From: Deroplatys truncata
Taxonomy: Eukaryota > Arthropoda > Insecta > Mantodea > Mantidae
DNA length: 64,000 nucleotides
Assembly: GCA_030765065.1 (NCBI GenBank)
Contig: CM060986.1
Span: forward strand, 137,113,142-137,177,141
Direction of reading: 5' to 3'
Below, piece by piece: positions 35,763 through 47,399 of this stretch. The position numbers and the translations under genes are program-made. The notes under the pieces are model-generated. The model did not search any database. It was not told the origin of the DNA and worked only from the letters and a program-made list of their open reading frames with translations. Numbering within the stretch: the first letter of the stretch is position 1; each line of letters starts with the position of its first letter.

Positions 35763-35940
35763 GCCAAGCAATCACATAGAGACATGCTATTTAAAAATCT
35801 TACTATCCCCTTACCTACTCTATTGTATAATGAAATATGTAAATTGAAAATTTATCGGGATTAACAAAGAGTCATAGAAGAATAAGGTTTTGTAAGAAGA
35901 GCGAGTAGAGAAATTCATGTGAGTGCACCTTATATTTTTC
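35763..35940 (-). repeat. AT-run element left-end unit, decayed
   Basis: A third tandem left-end-like unit: GTTTGTTACAGTAATGCCAAG through GAGAAATTCATGTGAGTGCACC. It may be the tail of yet another host copy. Confidence 0.55.
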
Positions 35941-36216
35941 AAAGAGGAGAGAGAGAGAGAGAGTATGTGTGTGTCTGGTGGATTTTATACCTTTTCACAC
36001 AAGTCCAATATAATCAATTACGTTAAAACTAAGAAAGAAAGAAAGAAAGAAAAAAAAAAAAAAAAGAATACTAAACTGACTGTGGTGAAACTTGGTATAC
36101 TTTAGATCCCATTAGAAGTTAAAAGATTGTATGGTATCTTAATTACTTTTTCCAAAGGGGAAATTAATGGGCCATTGATGTCTTTGCCACATATTCATAA
36201 GTATAATTGTAAAGTT

Positions 36217-36815
36217 TACCATAAGAACTGATGTGTTACATTCCCATGACTTTCCCTATCCAGGTACATTTATTTAACATCTCTTCTACAAACTCTTCTT
36301 TCACAATCTTGTTTCTCTGTCTACTTCGTGTTAATCAAGATAAATGTTTACAGAAATGGTTTCATTACACATTTTGTAGTAGGAGGCTGAAGTGATAGTC
36401 AGATCTTTAAAAAGCTTGTTGCTATATGCTCACTTTGAAATTCCATATTCTTTACATGAGAAACAAAACAATGATGACTTAACACTTTAAGAAATACATA
36501 ATAAAAGTATTACAAAATTAAACCAATAATAAATATCTCGGAAATGGTTAATGCCTCAAAATATTGATTTGACATACACTGTGTGTGTTTTAATAGATCC
36601 TTTTGCATGTACCAAGTTTTTGTCTGTCTTGTGGTTTACTAGTTACAAAAAATTAAAGTTGTTCAGAATGAAGAGGACTTTGCAGGCTGTTCATAGAAAA
36701 TTGAAGATATGTTTTTATTTTACTATGCAAATATCTTAAATATATACCATTTTAACCAAAATTCTTTGAGCCATTTTTGAAAAAGAAAGGTTTTCAAGGA
36801 AAAATAATACGATAA
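36217..36815 (+). repeat. AT-run element, truncated older copy
   Basis: It starts CTGATGTGTTACATTCCCATG at 36222 and reads through the left half (ATGTTTACAGAAATGGTT, TTAATAGATC, TTCAGAATGAAGAGGAC) to about 36815. The right half is missing; a LINE fragment follows. Confidence 0.75.
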
Positions 36816-36829
36816 GTATTTTTTTTTTT

Positions 36830-37507
36830 TTTTTTTAACGGCGTAATATGCTGCAGGTGCAAGATTTCAATAAATTGGTCAAAACAACATGGAACCACAA
36901 TATGTACATCTACTAGTTTCACAAGATTCTGGGAATTAGGTGCCAGGTGGAAGATATGGATGGACAGAATTTATGGGCAATGTTGAAAGTAAAAGGTTCT
37001 CTAAAATTCTATAAGGATTTTGGAAGTAATGATGAAAAAGAGATGTATATCGAGAAATGTAATAGGGATCAAAGAGAAGGTATTGCATGGTTTAAACTAG
37101 GAGTTTGGAGATTAAAAGGTTACAGGGGAGGGACATAAGAAGGAATTTGTCTTATTCTACAGATAAAGATGCAGTCCACATTTTATTAGAATATAAATGC
37201 ACAGATATTTGGAGGAAAGAGTTTATTGAAAATAAATGGTTGAAGATGAAAAAAATGGTAGTAATTCCAAAATGTTTTTGTAAACAATCTCAGATTATTA
37301 ATTTAGGAGAGTTCTCATTTAGAGTTAAGAGAAATGGATCTAGTTAGTAAATTAAATTGAAGTAGCGCCAACTAGTATGTTAATTATAAAGTGTAATCAT
37401 AGTGTATGAATTATCAACAATAGTTGTAGAAAGCAGTGTTATTTATTAGCTGGAATAGACCTATTTAGCTCCAGGCCATATGAACTCTGGAAAGAGCTTA
37501 GTGCAAA
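36830..37507 (+). mobile_element. LINE-2 3' fragment between two AT-run elements
   Basis: The reading MEDMDGQNLWAMLKVKGSL runs on to IAWFKLGVWRLKGYRGGT and, across a frame change, to DAVHILLEYKCTDIWRKEF, which resembles the zinc-knuckle C terminus of a non-LTR element (C-x2-C and H motifs partly lost). It ends in a GTGCAAATAAAAAAAA tail at 37507, where the next AT-run element begins at once. Confidence 0.6.
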
Positions 37508-38606
37508 TAAAAAAAATCTGATGTGTTACACTCACATAACTTTCTCTACTCTTGTACAAACTACTTTTACAAACGCTTATTCTCCATATGCTTCATGTTA
37601 ATCGAAATATCGAGATGTCAATCTTATTGCTAATTTTCTTGTAGATGGCAAGGGGAATATGGTAGGTTTTAAGCGATAGTCAAATATTTTAAGCGCTGGT
37701 TGCTATGTGGCGCATTCCATTCTCTTTGCATGTCCAGGACATAAAAAATCTGATGTGTTACACTCACATGACTTTCTCTACTCTTGTACAAACTATTTTT
37801 ACAAACGCTTATTCTCCATATGCTTCATGTTAATCGAGATATCGAGATGTCAACCTTATTGGTAATTTTCTTGTAGATGCAAGGGAAACATGGTAGCTTT
37901 TAAGCGATAGTCAAATATTTTAACGCTGGTTGCTATGTGGCGCATTCCATTCTCTTTACATGTCCAGGACATAAAAAAACGAATAACGAATTTGAGAAAA
38001 AGTATAAGTATTGGAAAATTTAAGGGAATAACAAGCAATATCTCAAAAACGGTTCACTCAACAAAAGAAATGTATATGACATAAGTTGTGTATTTTAACG
38101 CGATCTACATTTTTTGTGTAGTAAAATTTTGTCTATCTCTTATGGTTTACCAGTTATGCAAAAGTCGTTCACAATGAAGAATACTTTTGGAGACATTCCC
38201 AGAAAATTCGAGATATACATTTCATTTCTCATGACATTATCTTAAACATATGATATTTTAATCAAAATCGTTAGAGCCATTTTTGAGAAAATTAAAATTT
38301 TCGAAAAATGTTCCATGTAAAGGGTAGTCTGGGGTGGGGGGATTTTCTTGAAAACCTTCGTGTCGCATCTACGGAAGATACTGAACCTAAATACCAAGTT
38401 TGGTGTTTATCCGACTGTTCGTTTTTGAGTTATGCTGTTCACAGTCACACACACACACAGACACACACACACGGACATGTTTCCAAAAATGCTTTTTATG
38501 GATTCAGGAGGTCTCAAAACATGTATTTCCGGTGAAATCTCGGTATCGAATTTTTGGGTGGAATGCAATACTTCCCCTACTAATTTCTATACGTAGTAGA
38601 GAAAGT
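37508..38606 (+). repeat. AT-run element with a duplicated left end, young
   Basis: A first left end (TCTGATGTGTTACACTCACA at 37518) runs about 230 bp to GGACATAAAAAA, where a complete copy (37748-38606) starts with the same end. The full copy carries an (AC)n tract (38444-38471) and ends CTATACGTAGTAGAGAAAGT at 38602. The outer copy's right half is not found after it, so the array may be a nested insertion whose distal part was lost. Confidence 0.85.
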
Positions 38607-38924
38607 AAGAATGTACTAGTAGAACCAAATTACAATACCTAGTAAAAATGTGCATGGCAAAAGGCAGATAACACTAATAATAGCAATGGATCTAGTTTGA
38701 AAGCACAATTAGTATGCTTTTTATATTCGAGCGATTGAAAGAGAAAGTGATACTGAATGAGTGTGTTGAATGAGATGTGTGTACTGTTCTGTTCAGGGGC
38801 ATCATTTAAGGAGGTCAACTGTCATCCTCCTAAGTTATGAGAAATAATTAGGCTACTGGTTATTGTGTGTGTGTATGTGTGTGTGCGTGCGTGCGTGCGT
38901 GTTTTTTTTTTTTTATATATATAT

Positions 38925-39352
38925 ACAAGGTGAGGCAAAAAACTACTAACCAGCTGCGCAGTGTTTTTCCTGCCCGCATCCTTGGCACTCGTTGCCATCT
39001 GCCGCTATCATAGAAAGGTGCAGATGAAACCATACAACATTTTTAAAACTACTTTTAAAGGCTTTACTTACGAACTTTATGAAAGGAAATGCTGAAACTG
39101 GCCACCGTCATTGTCCATACATTTTTGGCATGGATAGTGATGGATAGTTTCCTAAGGAGGTACTAAAAATGTATGGACAATGGCGGTGGCCAGTTTCAGC
39201 ATTTCCTTTCATAAAGTTGGTAAGTAAAGCTTTTAAAGTAGTTTTAAAAATGTATTTTTTCATCTGCGCCTTTCTATGATAGCAACAAGCGCCGAGGACG
39301 CGAACAGGAAAAACACCGCACAGCCGGTTCATAGTTTCCTGGCTCACCCTGT
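38925..39352. mobile_element. 428-bp foldback element in a (TA)n stretch
   Basis: The arms 38925-39126 and 39165-39352 are reverse complements with scattered mismatches; one pair of matching blocks is TTTCAGCATTTCCTTTCATA with its complement. The loop is 38 bases. The ends are ACAAGGTGAGGCAAAAAACT and AGTTTCCTGGCTCACCCTGT, and TATA flanks both sides, consistent with a TA target of the Tc1/mariner/IS630 superfamily. There is no coding sequence. Confidence 0.85.
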
Positions 39353-39593
39353 ATATATATCACATTCAAAACACATTCTTGGAGCAACAAGAGCACTTCA
39401 CCTACGGTTCATACCAACCTTACTGAGCAGAAGGAATTAAGTCACAACATAATTCCTTTCTCCTCCTGATGATACAGGAAGTGGATTTTCTCTGCTAAGG
39501 CATCATTAGACATAATTCCCTTCAACACAGGTCAATGTATTTATGTCGAATTATAGAGGATGCATGAGAAAATACAAAAGTAAAAAAAATGAT

Positions 39594-40135
39594 TTAGTTC
39601 CTTTCGCCATCAACCGATTCAATTGTATATAACATACATTTATCCAGGCCATAATCTACCCATAACTGATGTAATCTTTTGGACATTGTTTCTCTAGCTC
39701 CTATCATTAATCCAGTGATTGATATTTGTTTAAGCTTGTATTTGTCCTTGTAATAGGAAACGGTGGGTTCATAAATGGTCATTTTTCTGCTGCTACTACT
39801 GTTGGATAACCCATGCACTTCCTTATGGACCTCAAAACCTTTCTCTCTCATGCCTGTTGCTTTCAAGCTTCTGATCTTATGATGTCTGTTGTTTTGCAGG
39901 ACTTCATATGGGCAAGCACCCAGAACATGTGCAAGTGTTTTGTGCCCTTTGCCACAACAGTGACAGGGGGTATTGTTCTGGGACCTCCCTAGTAAGGAGT
40001 GTACGGCAATAACTCCAGCAGTCATTTTGATAGCATCTCTCCATTCAGAGCAGGAAAGTCTGCGATGATCTCAGATCCATTTATTGGCAGGTGTATAGTC
40101 GCTGAACAGTTTTAACTTCTCTTCCTTTTTGAGGT
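39594..40135 (-). mobile_element. R2-like LINE C-terminal endonuclease fragment
   Basis: The minus frame reads TAGVIAVHSLLGRSQNNTPC, then CCGKGHKTLAHVLGACPYEV (the CCHC motif of restriction-enzyme-like LINE endonucleases), RHHKIRSL, GFEVHKEVHGL, YEPTVSYY and a C-terminal block with ITGLMIGARETMSKRL. One 143-codon open piece covers the core. Upstream RT is absent, and the catalytic PD-type residues are not clear, so it is a truncated, probably dead copy. Confidence 0.7.
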
Positions 40136-40256
40136 AACTTGCTCCAGAGATGGAATTCTCTTTCTCCCAAATGCCTTCTCACTTTCTTTGCATCAGGGAG
40201 AAAACTTATAGAGTCTCTGATTCATTCTGAGCGATAAACAGTGGAATAATAAAAGA

Positions 40257-41126
40257 ATTCTGATGTGTTACATTCACATCACTTTCTCTACCCTCTATTT
40301 TTTATTAATGGGTATACAAACTATTCTTACTAAGCTTATTTTTCTATCTACTATGTTTTAGTCCAAATAAACTTTTTCAGAAATAGCTACATTACATAGT
40401 TCGTTATAGTTATAAAGAAAACAGTGATAGTCATATGTTTTAGAACTGGATGCTGTATGTTGGCATTAAAATTCCATACTGTTTCCATGCAATCGTGAGA
40501 AGCAACTGAATTTTAACAAGATCTCAAGAGAATGACCAAATAATGAACAATTCAAACCATTAATAATGGATATCCCAGAAATGGCTTATGCCACAAAAAA
40601 CTTTTTTGAAATTAATTGTGTGTTTTAAAGAGATCTACATTTTGTGTGTAGTACATTTTTGTCTATCAGTTTAATTTACCAGCTATACCAGATTATACAA
40701 AATTCCTTCTTGGTGACTTTATAGGCTATTCCCAGAAAATTAAAGCTATATATTTCATTTGTTAGATAAGTGTCTTTTATATATGGTATTTTAATCAAAA
40801 CCCTTAGAACCATTTTTTTAGAAAACTCAAAATTTTCAAAAAAATATTCCATATAAAGGGTAGTTTGAGATGGGGGATTTTCTTGAAAATATTTTTGTTG
40901 TATCTTTGGAAGATACTGAAATTAAATACCAAGTTTGGTGTTTATCCGACTTTTCATTTTTGAGTTATGCTGTTCAAAGATAGACATACACACAGCCGTA
41001 TACATATATGGACCTTTTTCTAAAACGTCTTTTTTTTTGGATTCAGGGGGCCTAAAAACATGTATTTCTGGTATTGAATTTTTGGATGGAATGATTCTCT
41101 ACCTACTTACATGGTAGAGAAAGTAA
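40257..41126 (+). repeat. AT-run element, older full-length copy
   Basis: Starts TCTGATGTGTTACATTCACA at 40260, ends CATGGTAGAGAAAGTAACAA near 41126. All central blocks are present, including AAGGGTAGTTTGAGATGGGG and CCAAGTTTGGTGTTTATCC; the (AC)n tract is short. Confidence 0.85.
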
Positions 41127-41344
41127 CAATGCCAGGATGAGGAAAAAACCCCTATCCTGGATTCAATGCTTGGAAAATTATGCTTTTGCAAAGGAGCTTC
41201 ACCATAAGAACATCTAATGTTTGATATAAAGAGTGGGCTGAGGTATTTCCTGCCTTCCATACTTGGAAATTATTCTCATGGAAAGCAATTCAACTATTGT
41301 GATGGATATTTTAGTGATTCCCAGTCATTTTTACTGCCTCTGTT

Positions 41345-42495
41345 ATGTACTTACAGGAAGTAGAGGAAGTATTGAAGTAAAGAACCGAATATTGAGATTT
41401 CGCTGGAAATACATATTTTGAGGTCCTCTGAACAAAAAAAAAAAAACAAATATTTTTAGAAAAAGGTCCATGTGTATGTCTGTCTATCTTTGTGTATGTG
41501 ACAAGCATAACTCTAAAGCCAAAAGTCTGATAAATACCATATTTGGTACGCTTATTTCAGTTTCCCCAAAGCTGCAACATGAAGATTTTCAAGAAAATTC
41601 CTTTACCTATTATTATTCTTTATATGAAAAATTTTCAGTATTTTTTATTTTCTCAAAAATTAGTCTAATAACTGATTAAAATAGCATATATTTAAGATAT
41701 TTGCATGGTAAATGACATGTATATCTTGAATTTTCTGTGAATAGCCTGTGAAGTCCTCTTTATTCAGAAAGAGTTGTGTATAATTTTATATAACTGGTAA
41801 ATGATGAGATAGGCAAAAACTTAGTGCACAGAAAATGTAGAACTCTTTAAAACACACAGTTTATTTCAAATAACTTATTTTGTGCCATTAGCCATTTCTG
41901 AGAATTCCATTATTATTGGTTTGAATTTTTCAATACTTCTGTAATTGTTTTAAAAAGCTCTCACTATTCAGTTGTTCATCACAATGTCATGGAACACTTT
42001 GGAATTTCAAGGCCAGTCTGTAATGACACACTTTTAAACATCTGACTACCAATTTGGTTTCCTCTACGCCGCTTGAATTTACAATAAAATGTATAATGAA
42101 ACTATTTATGCAAAGATTTGTCTCGATTAACATGAAGTAGGTAGAAAATATGCTGTCATAAGAATAATTTGTAAAAGCTATATAAAAATAAACTATAGTA
42201 GAGAAAGTGAGTTATGTGAGTGTAGCACATATTATTTTTTCAAGAGGTAAGTTGCTATTTGTTTTTTGTCATGATCATAAAGGATGATGAATTTCAGAAT
42301 CTTTAGGTACATAACAATCCACTTTTTAAAAATGACTATTGCTTTAGCCTGCTGCAACCTTAAACCTGCAAAGAATGTATAAATGCTTAATGAAAGTTTA
42401 TCTCAATTAACAAGAAATAGACAGAAGAATAAGTTTTTGTAAGAATAAGAGTGAGTAAAGAGAGTCATATGAATGCAACAAATCATGTTTTTCCT
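41345..42495 (-). repeat. AT-run element, older copy plus an extra left-end unit
   Basis: From GTACTTACAGGAAGTAGAGG (41347) to GAGTGTAGCACATATT (42230) it reads as a full minus-strand copy. A second left-end unit (ATGATCATAAAGGATGATG through GTCATATGAATGCAACAAATC) follows to about 42495. Confidence 0.75.
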
Positions 42496-42537
42496 AATCT
42501 ATTCTTCCTAAACTGAGCTTCCTAATAACCAGTTTTC

Positions 42538-42645
42538 CTAATGGAATTAATTGTTCTTTCACACAAGCCATGTGTTGGACAGGTAGAATCAGATGACTGA
42601 AAAATTCAATGCCATAGCCAGGATTTGAACCACAGATCTCCTGGT
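42538..42645 (-). mobile_element. tRNA-derived SINE family S3, inverted partial copy
   Basis: This segment is the reverse complement of 42681-42799 with few differences (e.g. AGATGACTGAAAAATTCAATG). The pair forms an inverted repeat around a 35-base spacer containing the tRNA head of the next copy. Confidence 0.8.
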
Positions 42646-42646
42646 C

Positions 42647-43075
42647 TCCATGGTAGCTCAGTGGTTAGAGCAACCAGACGTAGACCGGGAGATCCGTGTT
42701 TCAAATCCCGGCTATGGCATTGAATTTTTCAGTCATCTGACTCTACCTTTCCAACCCTGTCCAACACACGGCCTGTGTGAAAGAACAATTAATTCCATGA
42801 ATTGACCTAATAGTGGTTATAACTATAAAGCCCGGGACTTAAGTACTTACAAAGAATGTAAGTCGCCATTGAGGTATGACAACTGAATATAATTTGAGAT
42901 CTCGTTGTGGTTTACCGGGAAAAATGCGAATCAGTTGGAGAATTTAATGTCGTGTCGGCATGTTGCCATGGTAGTTCAGTGGTTAGATCAACCGGACGGA
43001 GACCGGGAGATCCGTGGTTCAAATCCCAGCTATAGCATTGAATTTTTCAGTCATCTGATTCTACCTTTCCAGTTT
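42647..43075 (+). mobile_element. tRNA-derived SINE family S3, tandem (dimeric) arrangement
   Basis: Unit 1 begins TCCATGGTAGCTCAGTGGTT at 42647; unit 2 begins GCCATGGTAGTTCAGTGGTT at 42965, 318 bp later in the same direction. Each head has an A box, a B box (TTCAAATCCC) and a 3' acceptor-stem match CTATGGCA, so most of a tRNA cloverleaf can be drawn, but the anticodon loop (ACGGAGA) lacks U33 and the T stem has mismatches. It is tRNA-derived, not a tRNA gene. The unit body includes GTAAGTCGCCATTGAGGTAT. Confidence 0.8.
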
Positions 43076-43079
43076 TCCT

Positions 43080-43960
43080 AATGTTATTTATTGTTTGTTT
43101 TGGTAATGGAGCAGCCAAGAATTGTTTGTAAAAAATTAGCAGGCAGGTTTGGTATGTTGGGAGCGAGTTCTTTTGATAGAGGGAGCAGTAGGGGAAATGC
43201 AGTGTTTTGGTTTGTAATTATAGTAAAACGAGTTCATGCACAAGCATGCATGCGCACACACAAATCCTAAGGCTAACTCAAGTTAAATCCAGAAACGATA
43301 GATCCCATTGTTTCCCTGTGGCATGCTATGAGCCTGGCAGTCTCTTGTTTCTGCAAGCACATGTAAGGTAGAACTCCCATCCAAGAGGATATGCTTGCAA
43401 CATGAGGATGTTATCTCTTAATGCAGTTATCTGTGTCTGTTATCTTCTCTTAATGCTATTAGTGTTATGTTCATTCTCTTAATGTAGTATTTGTTCAATA
43501 TTGTTATTTTTTTTAGGAAAAAGTTTTGGAAATAAATCTTTTTAGGAAAATTGGGTTTAGTTAAAATGGATTTGAAAAAGTGATCGGTAATGGTTTTAGT
43601 AACAGAAGAATGTGATAGTGGTGATAGCAGTTATAATAACATGATAGTATAGAAGAACATACAGTGCTTAGTTTCATGCTATGAGAGTCATTTGCTAGTT
43701 GGGATCAACCATGAGTGCATACAGGTTTTGCAGCAATGGGATCATGTACAAGATCATTAACATTGTCAAACTTAACATTCTTTGCAGCTATGGCTTGACA
43801 TGATTGTGGCAGCTGAATGAGTGATATTGAACACCATCTCTCTGAAGACTCTAGTGCCCTACCTCCTTCTACTCCCTAACATTCATTGGATCAGAAATAT
43901 TTTTTACATATTGCGGAGAAGATTTTTGATCCTCATGTAAGAATTGGCTGGGTGTATTTT
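43080..43960. other. Stretch without recognisable gene
   Basis: AT-rich, nothing supported. Confidence 0.4.
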
Positions 43961-43964
43961 ATAT

Positions 43965-44800
43965 AGGATGTTTCAGGACCTCTGTGACAAACACTGAGGA
44001 ATGTTAGATCTCACAGAGGGGAACATTTTTTATCAAGCAACTATCATTATGGAGTTATTTACCCCTGTTTGAACTGTATCCGTAGGATTGGTTTGAGAGG
44101 CACAGCCAGTACACTTTGACTCTGCTGTTTACAACCCCTCAAGTGACATCACCTCTTTCTTGTCTCTTTGTCTGGTTAGGTTTGATAGACCTGAGACACA
44201 CAGCCCAATTTAACTCAGTATTTTTGAACAACAGCTCCATGCATACTATCTCCAGAAAGTACAGGGACTTGGGCCGAATGACTTTGCACTTCGTATTCAG
44301 TTTGTCCAGTGGTTTCTGCAACAAAGTATCTCAGATCCTACATTTCCCGTGCATGTCTTGTTTACCTGAAGTCTGTTTTATACGAGATACTTTAACAGCA
44401 AGAACAGCCACATCTGGGATGTTGAGAATTCTCATGCAATGTTCATTAGCCATCACCAACAAAACTATTTCATAAATATCTGGGCTGGAATCGTTGATGA
44501 ACATCTGCTGGGACCTTTCATTTTGCCACCCCCATTTGAACTAAATTGGGCTCTGTGTCTCAGACCTACCAAACCTAACCAGACGTAAGGGACAAGAAAG
44601 AGGTGATGTTATTTGATTCAGGGGTTGTAAACAAACAGAGAGTCAAAGTGTACTGGCTCTGCTCTCATACCTGTCCTATCAAATATGCTTCAAACAGGGG
44701 TGAATAACTCTGCAACATTCCATCGAGAAAGGTGGTTGCTTGATAAAAAATTATCCCCTCTGTGAGATCTGGTATTCCTCAGAGGTCCTGAAACATCCTG
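43965..44800 (+). mobile_element. Internally deleted IS630/DUF4817-type transposon with long TIRs
   Basis: The ends AGGATGTTTCAGGACCTCTG (43965) and CAGAGGTCCTGAAACATCCT (complementary, to 44799) start inverted repeats of about 250 bp, flanked by TA. Between them lies a transposase remnant: NDFALRIQFVQWFLQQSISD near 44275, FTD/VCFIRDT near 44375, then the clean piece NSHIWDVENSHAMFISHHQQ followed by NYFINIWAGIVDEHLLGPFI. The N-terminal helix-turn-helix part and the last catalytic block are missing, so it is non-autonomous. It is related to, but distinct from, the copy at 2030-3480. Confidence 0.82.
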
Positions 44801-44804
44801 TATA

Positions 44805-45950
44805 TGCCAACCATCTGAACAGCTAATTTGTACATGAGAAGCACTGTACTTCTGCTATCAAGACTCTGGAACTAAGAAGTAATTACAGTGCATATCTGAT
44901 TTTACATTTTTACTACAGCATGTTCATAATACTGGAATTATTTCAAGACCAAATGTTAGTAATATACTGGAGTTTTAAAATTTGTAATGCAATAGACACC
45001 TGGAAACATCAAAATAGCTCCGGAAGTGCTACTTATACAAGGTGATTAGAAAAACACCAATATGTACAGGTTCGGTGCACTGAACTGATTGTTTTATGAG
45101 AAGCAACCTATAGGTATATCTAAGAATGCAAGATTTGGTTTTTATGCCTTTAGAATTCTAGTATGTAGTTGAGCACCATTAGCCATCAGTAATTCAAGGT
45201 GAATGGACTAACCTTATGCCTGGTAGCCCTTCTTCACATCAAACATTATCACAGACCATGGTTTGCATCCTATGTGTTCCTTAAGGGAATGTTAATTTAT
45301 TGTGTACTGTTGTTTCTTACATTTTTTAACTCTCCCATATGTAATGGTCTTTCATAATCTACCTGTCTCCCAACTCTCACACATCATGTCTTCACTGCGT
45401 TTTTGTTTTTCATATTTATTTCTCATTAAAGTACATAACTGGAAAAGTTTTAAGCACACACTACAGCTAGTACATACTACCAATGTGTACTTATAAAGCA
45501 ATTTTATTGTCCACCTATCTAAGGTAAGGTACTCAAAGTTTTAACGTTTTGAAAAAATTAAAATTCAAGCAAAATTGCAATCCATGGTTTAACATAGGGA
45601 AGAAGGTTGGGAATGCCTCCATATCATATTCTTCATTATTGAAAATAATAATGTAAAATTATAATAAAATATGAGTTGAATGAGTTAAAATATGAGATTT
45701 ATACATAAGCTAACACATATTTTTGTCTTCCAAGTGCCGACTATTTAGAGCAGTGGACGGAATCAACAAGTGTGTAAGAAACACTACCATATTGTTGGGA
45801 GAGGACTTGATATAAGGATATGATGACAATGGAATAATCATTGAAGTAGAATAAAGCAAACTAAATCCCATAAAAAAATTGGATAAAAACTGAAAAACTG
45901 ATACATCTGCAGATAAAACTATGGAATGAGAAACCTGATTTAAGTAGGAA
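44805..45950. other. Stretch without recognisable gene
   Basis: A word near 45038 (ACAAGGTGATTAGAAAAACACC) looks like a transposon end, but no inverted partner was found. Otherwise nothing supported. Confidence 0.35.
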
Positions 45951-45964
45951 AGATTATAGTAATT

Positions 45965-46345
45965 AATTGCTCTTCCACGTAAGCTGTGTGTAGGACAAAG
46001 TTTGGAAGGTAGAGTCAGACAACTGAAAAATTTGATGTCAGATCTAAGATTTGAACCACATACCTTCTGGTTTATGTCCGGTTGCTCTAACTAACTGAGC
46101 TACCATGGCAATACAATTGTACAACATAAATTCCCCAACATTTTTTTCGTTAAACAAGGAGATCTCAGATTCATTTTGAAATGACATACTCCAATGGCGA
46201 CTTACAATCGTAAGTAGAGTAACTCCCAGCTTCTAGTTTAACCAACTATTAGGTCAATCAATGATAATTGTTCTTCCGCACAAGCCATGTGTCAAACAAG
46301 GTTGTAAAGGTTGGTTTCAGGCGACTGAAAAATTTAGTGCCATAC
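45965..46345 (-). mobile_element. tRNA-derived SINE family S3, second locus, also head-to-tail
   Basis: Read on the minus strand, a headless unit (46345 down to 46110, with TTGACCTAATAGTTGG and GTAAGTCGCCATTGGAGTAT) runs directly into a tRNA head GCCATGGTAGCTCAGTTAGT at 46109 and its body down to 45965. The order repeats that at 42647-43075, so the tandem arrangement is shared by two loci. Confidence 0.75.
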
Positions 46346-46464
46346 TGAAGATGGCAAATGATTACCGGAAGATCTTCAATTGAGTTATTTTCCAAGACCA
46401 TATTTGTCTCTCTACGGCCTTTATATTTGTTGAATGAAACAATTCCTTTTTACTGCCTCTATTA

Positions 46465-46840
46465 CCTATAATAAGAAGAGGAAGTATTATATTCCATCCA
46501 AAAATAAGATACCATGATTTCCCTGGAAATACACAATTTGAGACTCCCTTAATCCATAAAAAGTATTTTTAGAAAAAGGTCCACATGTGTGTGTATGTGT
46601 TGGTGAACAACATAACTTGAAAATGAAAAGTGGTTAAATACTGAACTTGGTTAATTTCAGCATCTTCCATGGATGCGACACATAGATTTTAAAGAAAATC
46701 CTCTCACCCCAAACTGTCTTTTAAATGGATAAATTTTTGTTATTTTTAAATTTCTCATAAATGACTAATGATTTTATTAAACTACCACATGTTTAACATA
46801 TTTACATGACAAATAAAATGTACGTACTTTATGAACTTTG
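46465..46840 (-). repeat. AT-run element, partial older copy
   Basis: It carries ACCTATAATAAGAAGAGGAAG, CTGGAAATACAC, GTGAACAACATAACTTGAAA and ATCTTCCATGGATGCGACAC, then stops at about 46835 beside a Penelope-like fragment. Confidence 0.75.
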
Positions 46841-47390
46841 TATGCTCTTTTAGTCTTGCATTTAGATCACATTTTCTGGGTGAGTCTAGAACAGCTAATT
46901 TCGTAAGTTAATTATTTTCAGGTAATTGTTTGGTAAGCTAATTGTTTTCAGGTAATGGGCTTTATAATTTGTGCATAGCAATTTTTGTATGCTAAATTTA
47001 CTTTGTGGAGCTAAATAATGATGTACTTGTTGAAGATTCTGCTAAATTTGTGATGTGCTGTGGGTGATATGTAATGTTTCAATTTTGTGATATGGTTCTG
47101 TCTTTTAAATTTTGTGTATTGTTTGTTTCTTGTAACCCCTGGTATCTGCTATGGAGAGGATGTGCTCAGATTCGTCTCTGCATTCTTTCAATTTCATAGG
47201 AATGTTCACCAGATGGTAAATCAGCTGCATATTTATGTTCTGCGGGGTTGAAGCTTTTTTTATGTGTTTATCTGTGTGGGCTATTTTCTGTGTATGCCAA
47301 AAGTCAGATGTTGTTCTCAGATGAGTTTGTGTTCTAAGGCAAAAAGCAAAAAGCAGTTGTACTTTCAGTAACATGAAAAGAGACATTCAT
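46840..47390 (-). mobile_element. Penelope-like element (PLE) reverse transcriptase C-terminal fragment
   Basis: Minus-strand reading gives DFWHTQKIAHTDKHIKKAS, then NMQLIYHLVNIPMKLKECRD and EHILSIADTRGYKKQTIHKI. This resembles the end of PLE reverse transcriptases, where a YRKPTxTDxxIxxxSxHP segment is followed by a conserved helix and an ending of the IL..A...G+....I.KI type. The stretch to 46840 continues weakly. It is an inactive fragment; the assignment is from motif memory. Confidence 0.5.
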
Positions 47391-47399
47391 GGATGTTGG

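Noticed and set aside
38308-38535. Open frame in the AT-run element as a real protein gene
   Set aside because: It runs into the CA tract as His-Thr repeats, has no start context and differs in length between copies; kept as a finding, not a CDS.
42647-42720. Possible functional tRNA gene (A and B boxes, acceptor-stem match)
   Set aside because: Anticodon loop lacks U33 and the T stem has mismatches; the sequence continues into a conserved SINE body and is repeated at other loci, so it is a SINE head.
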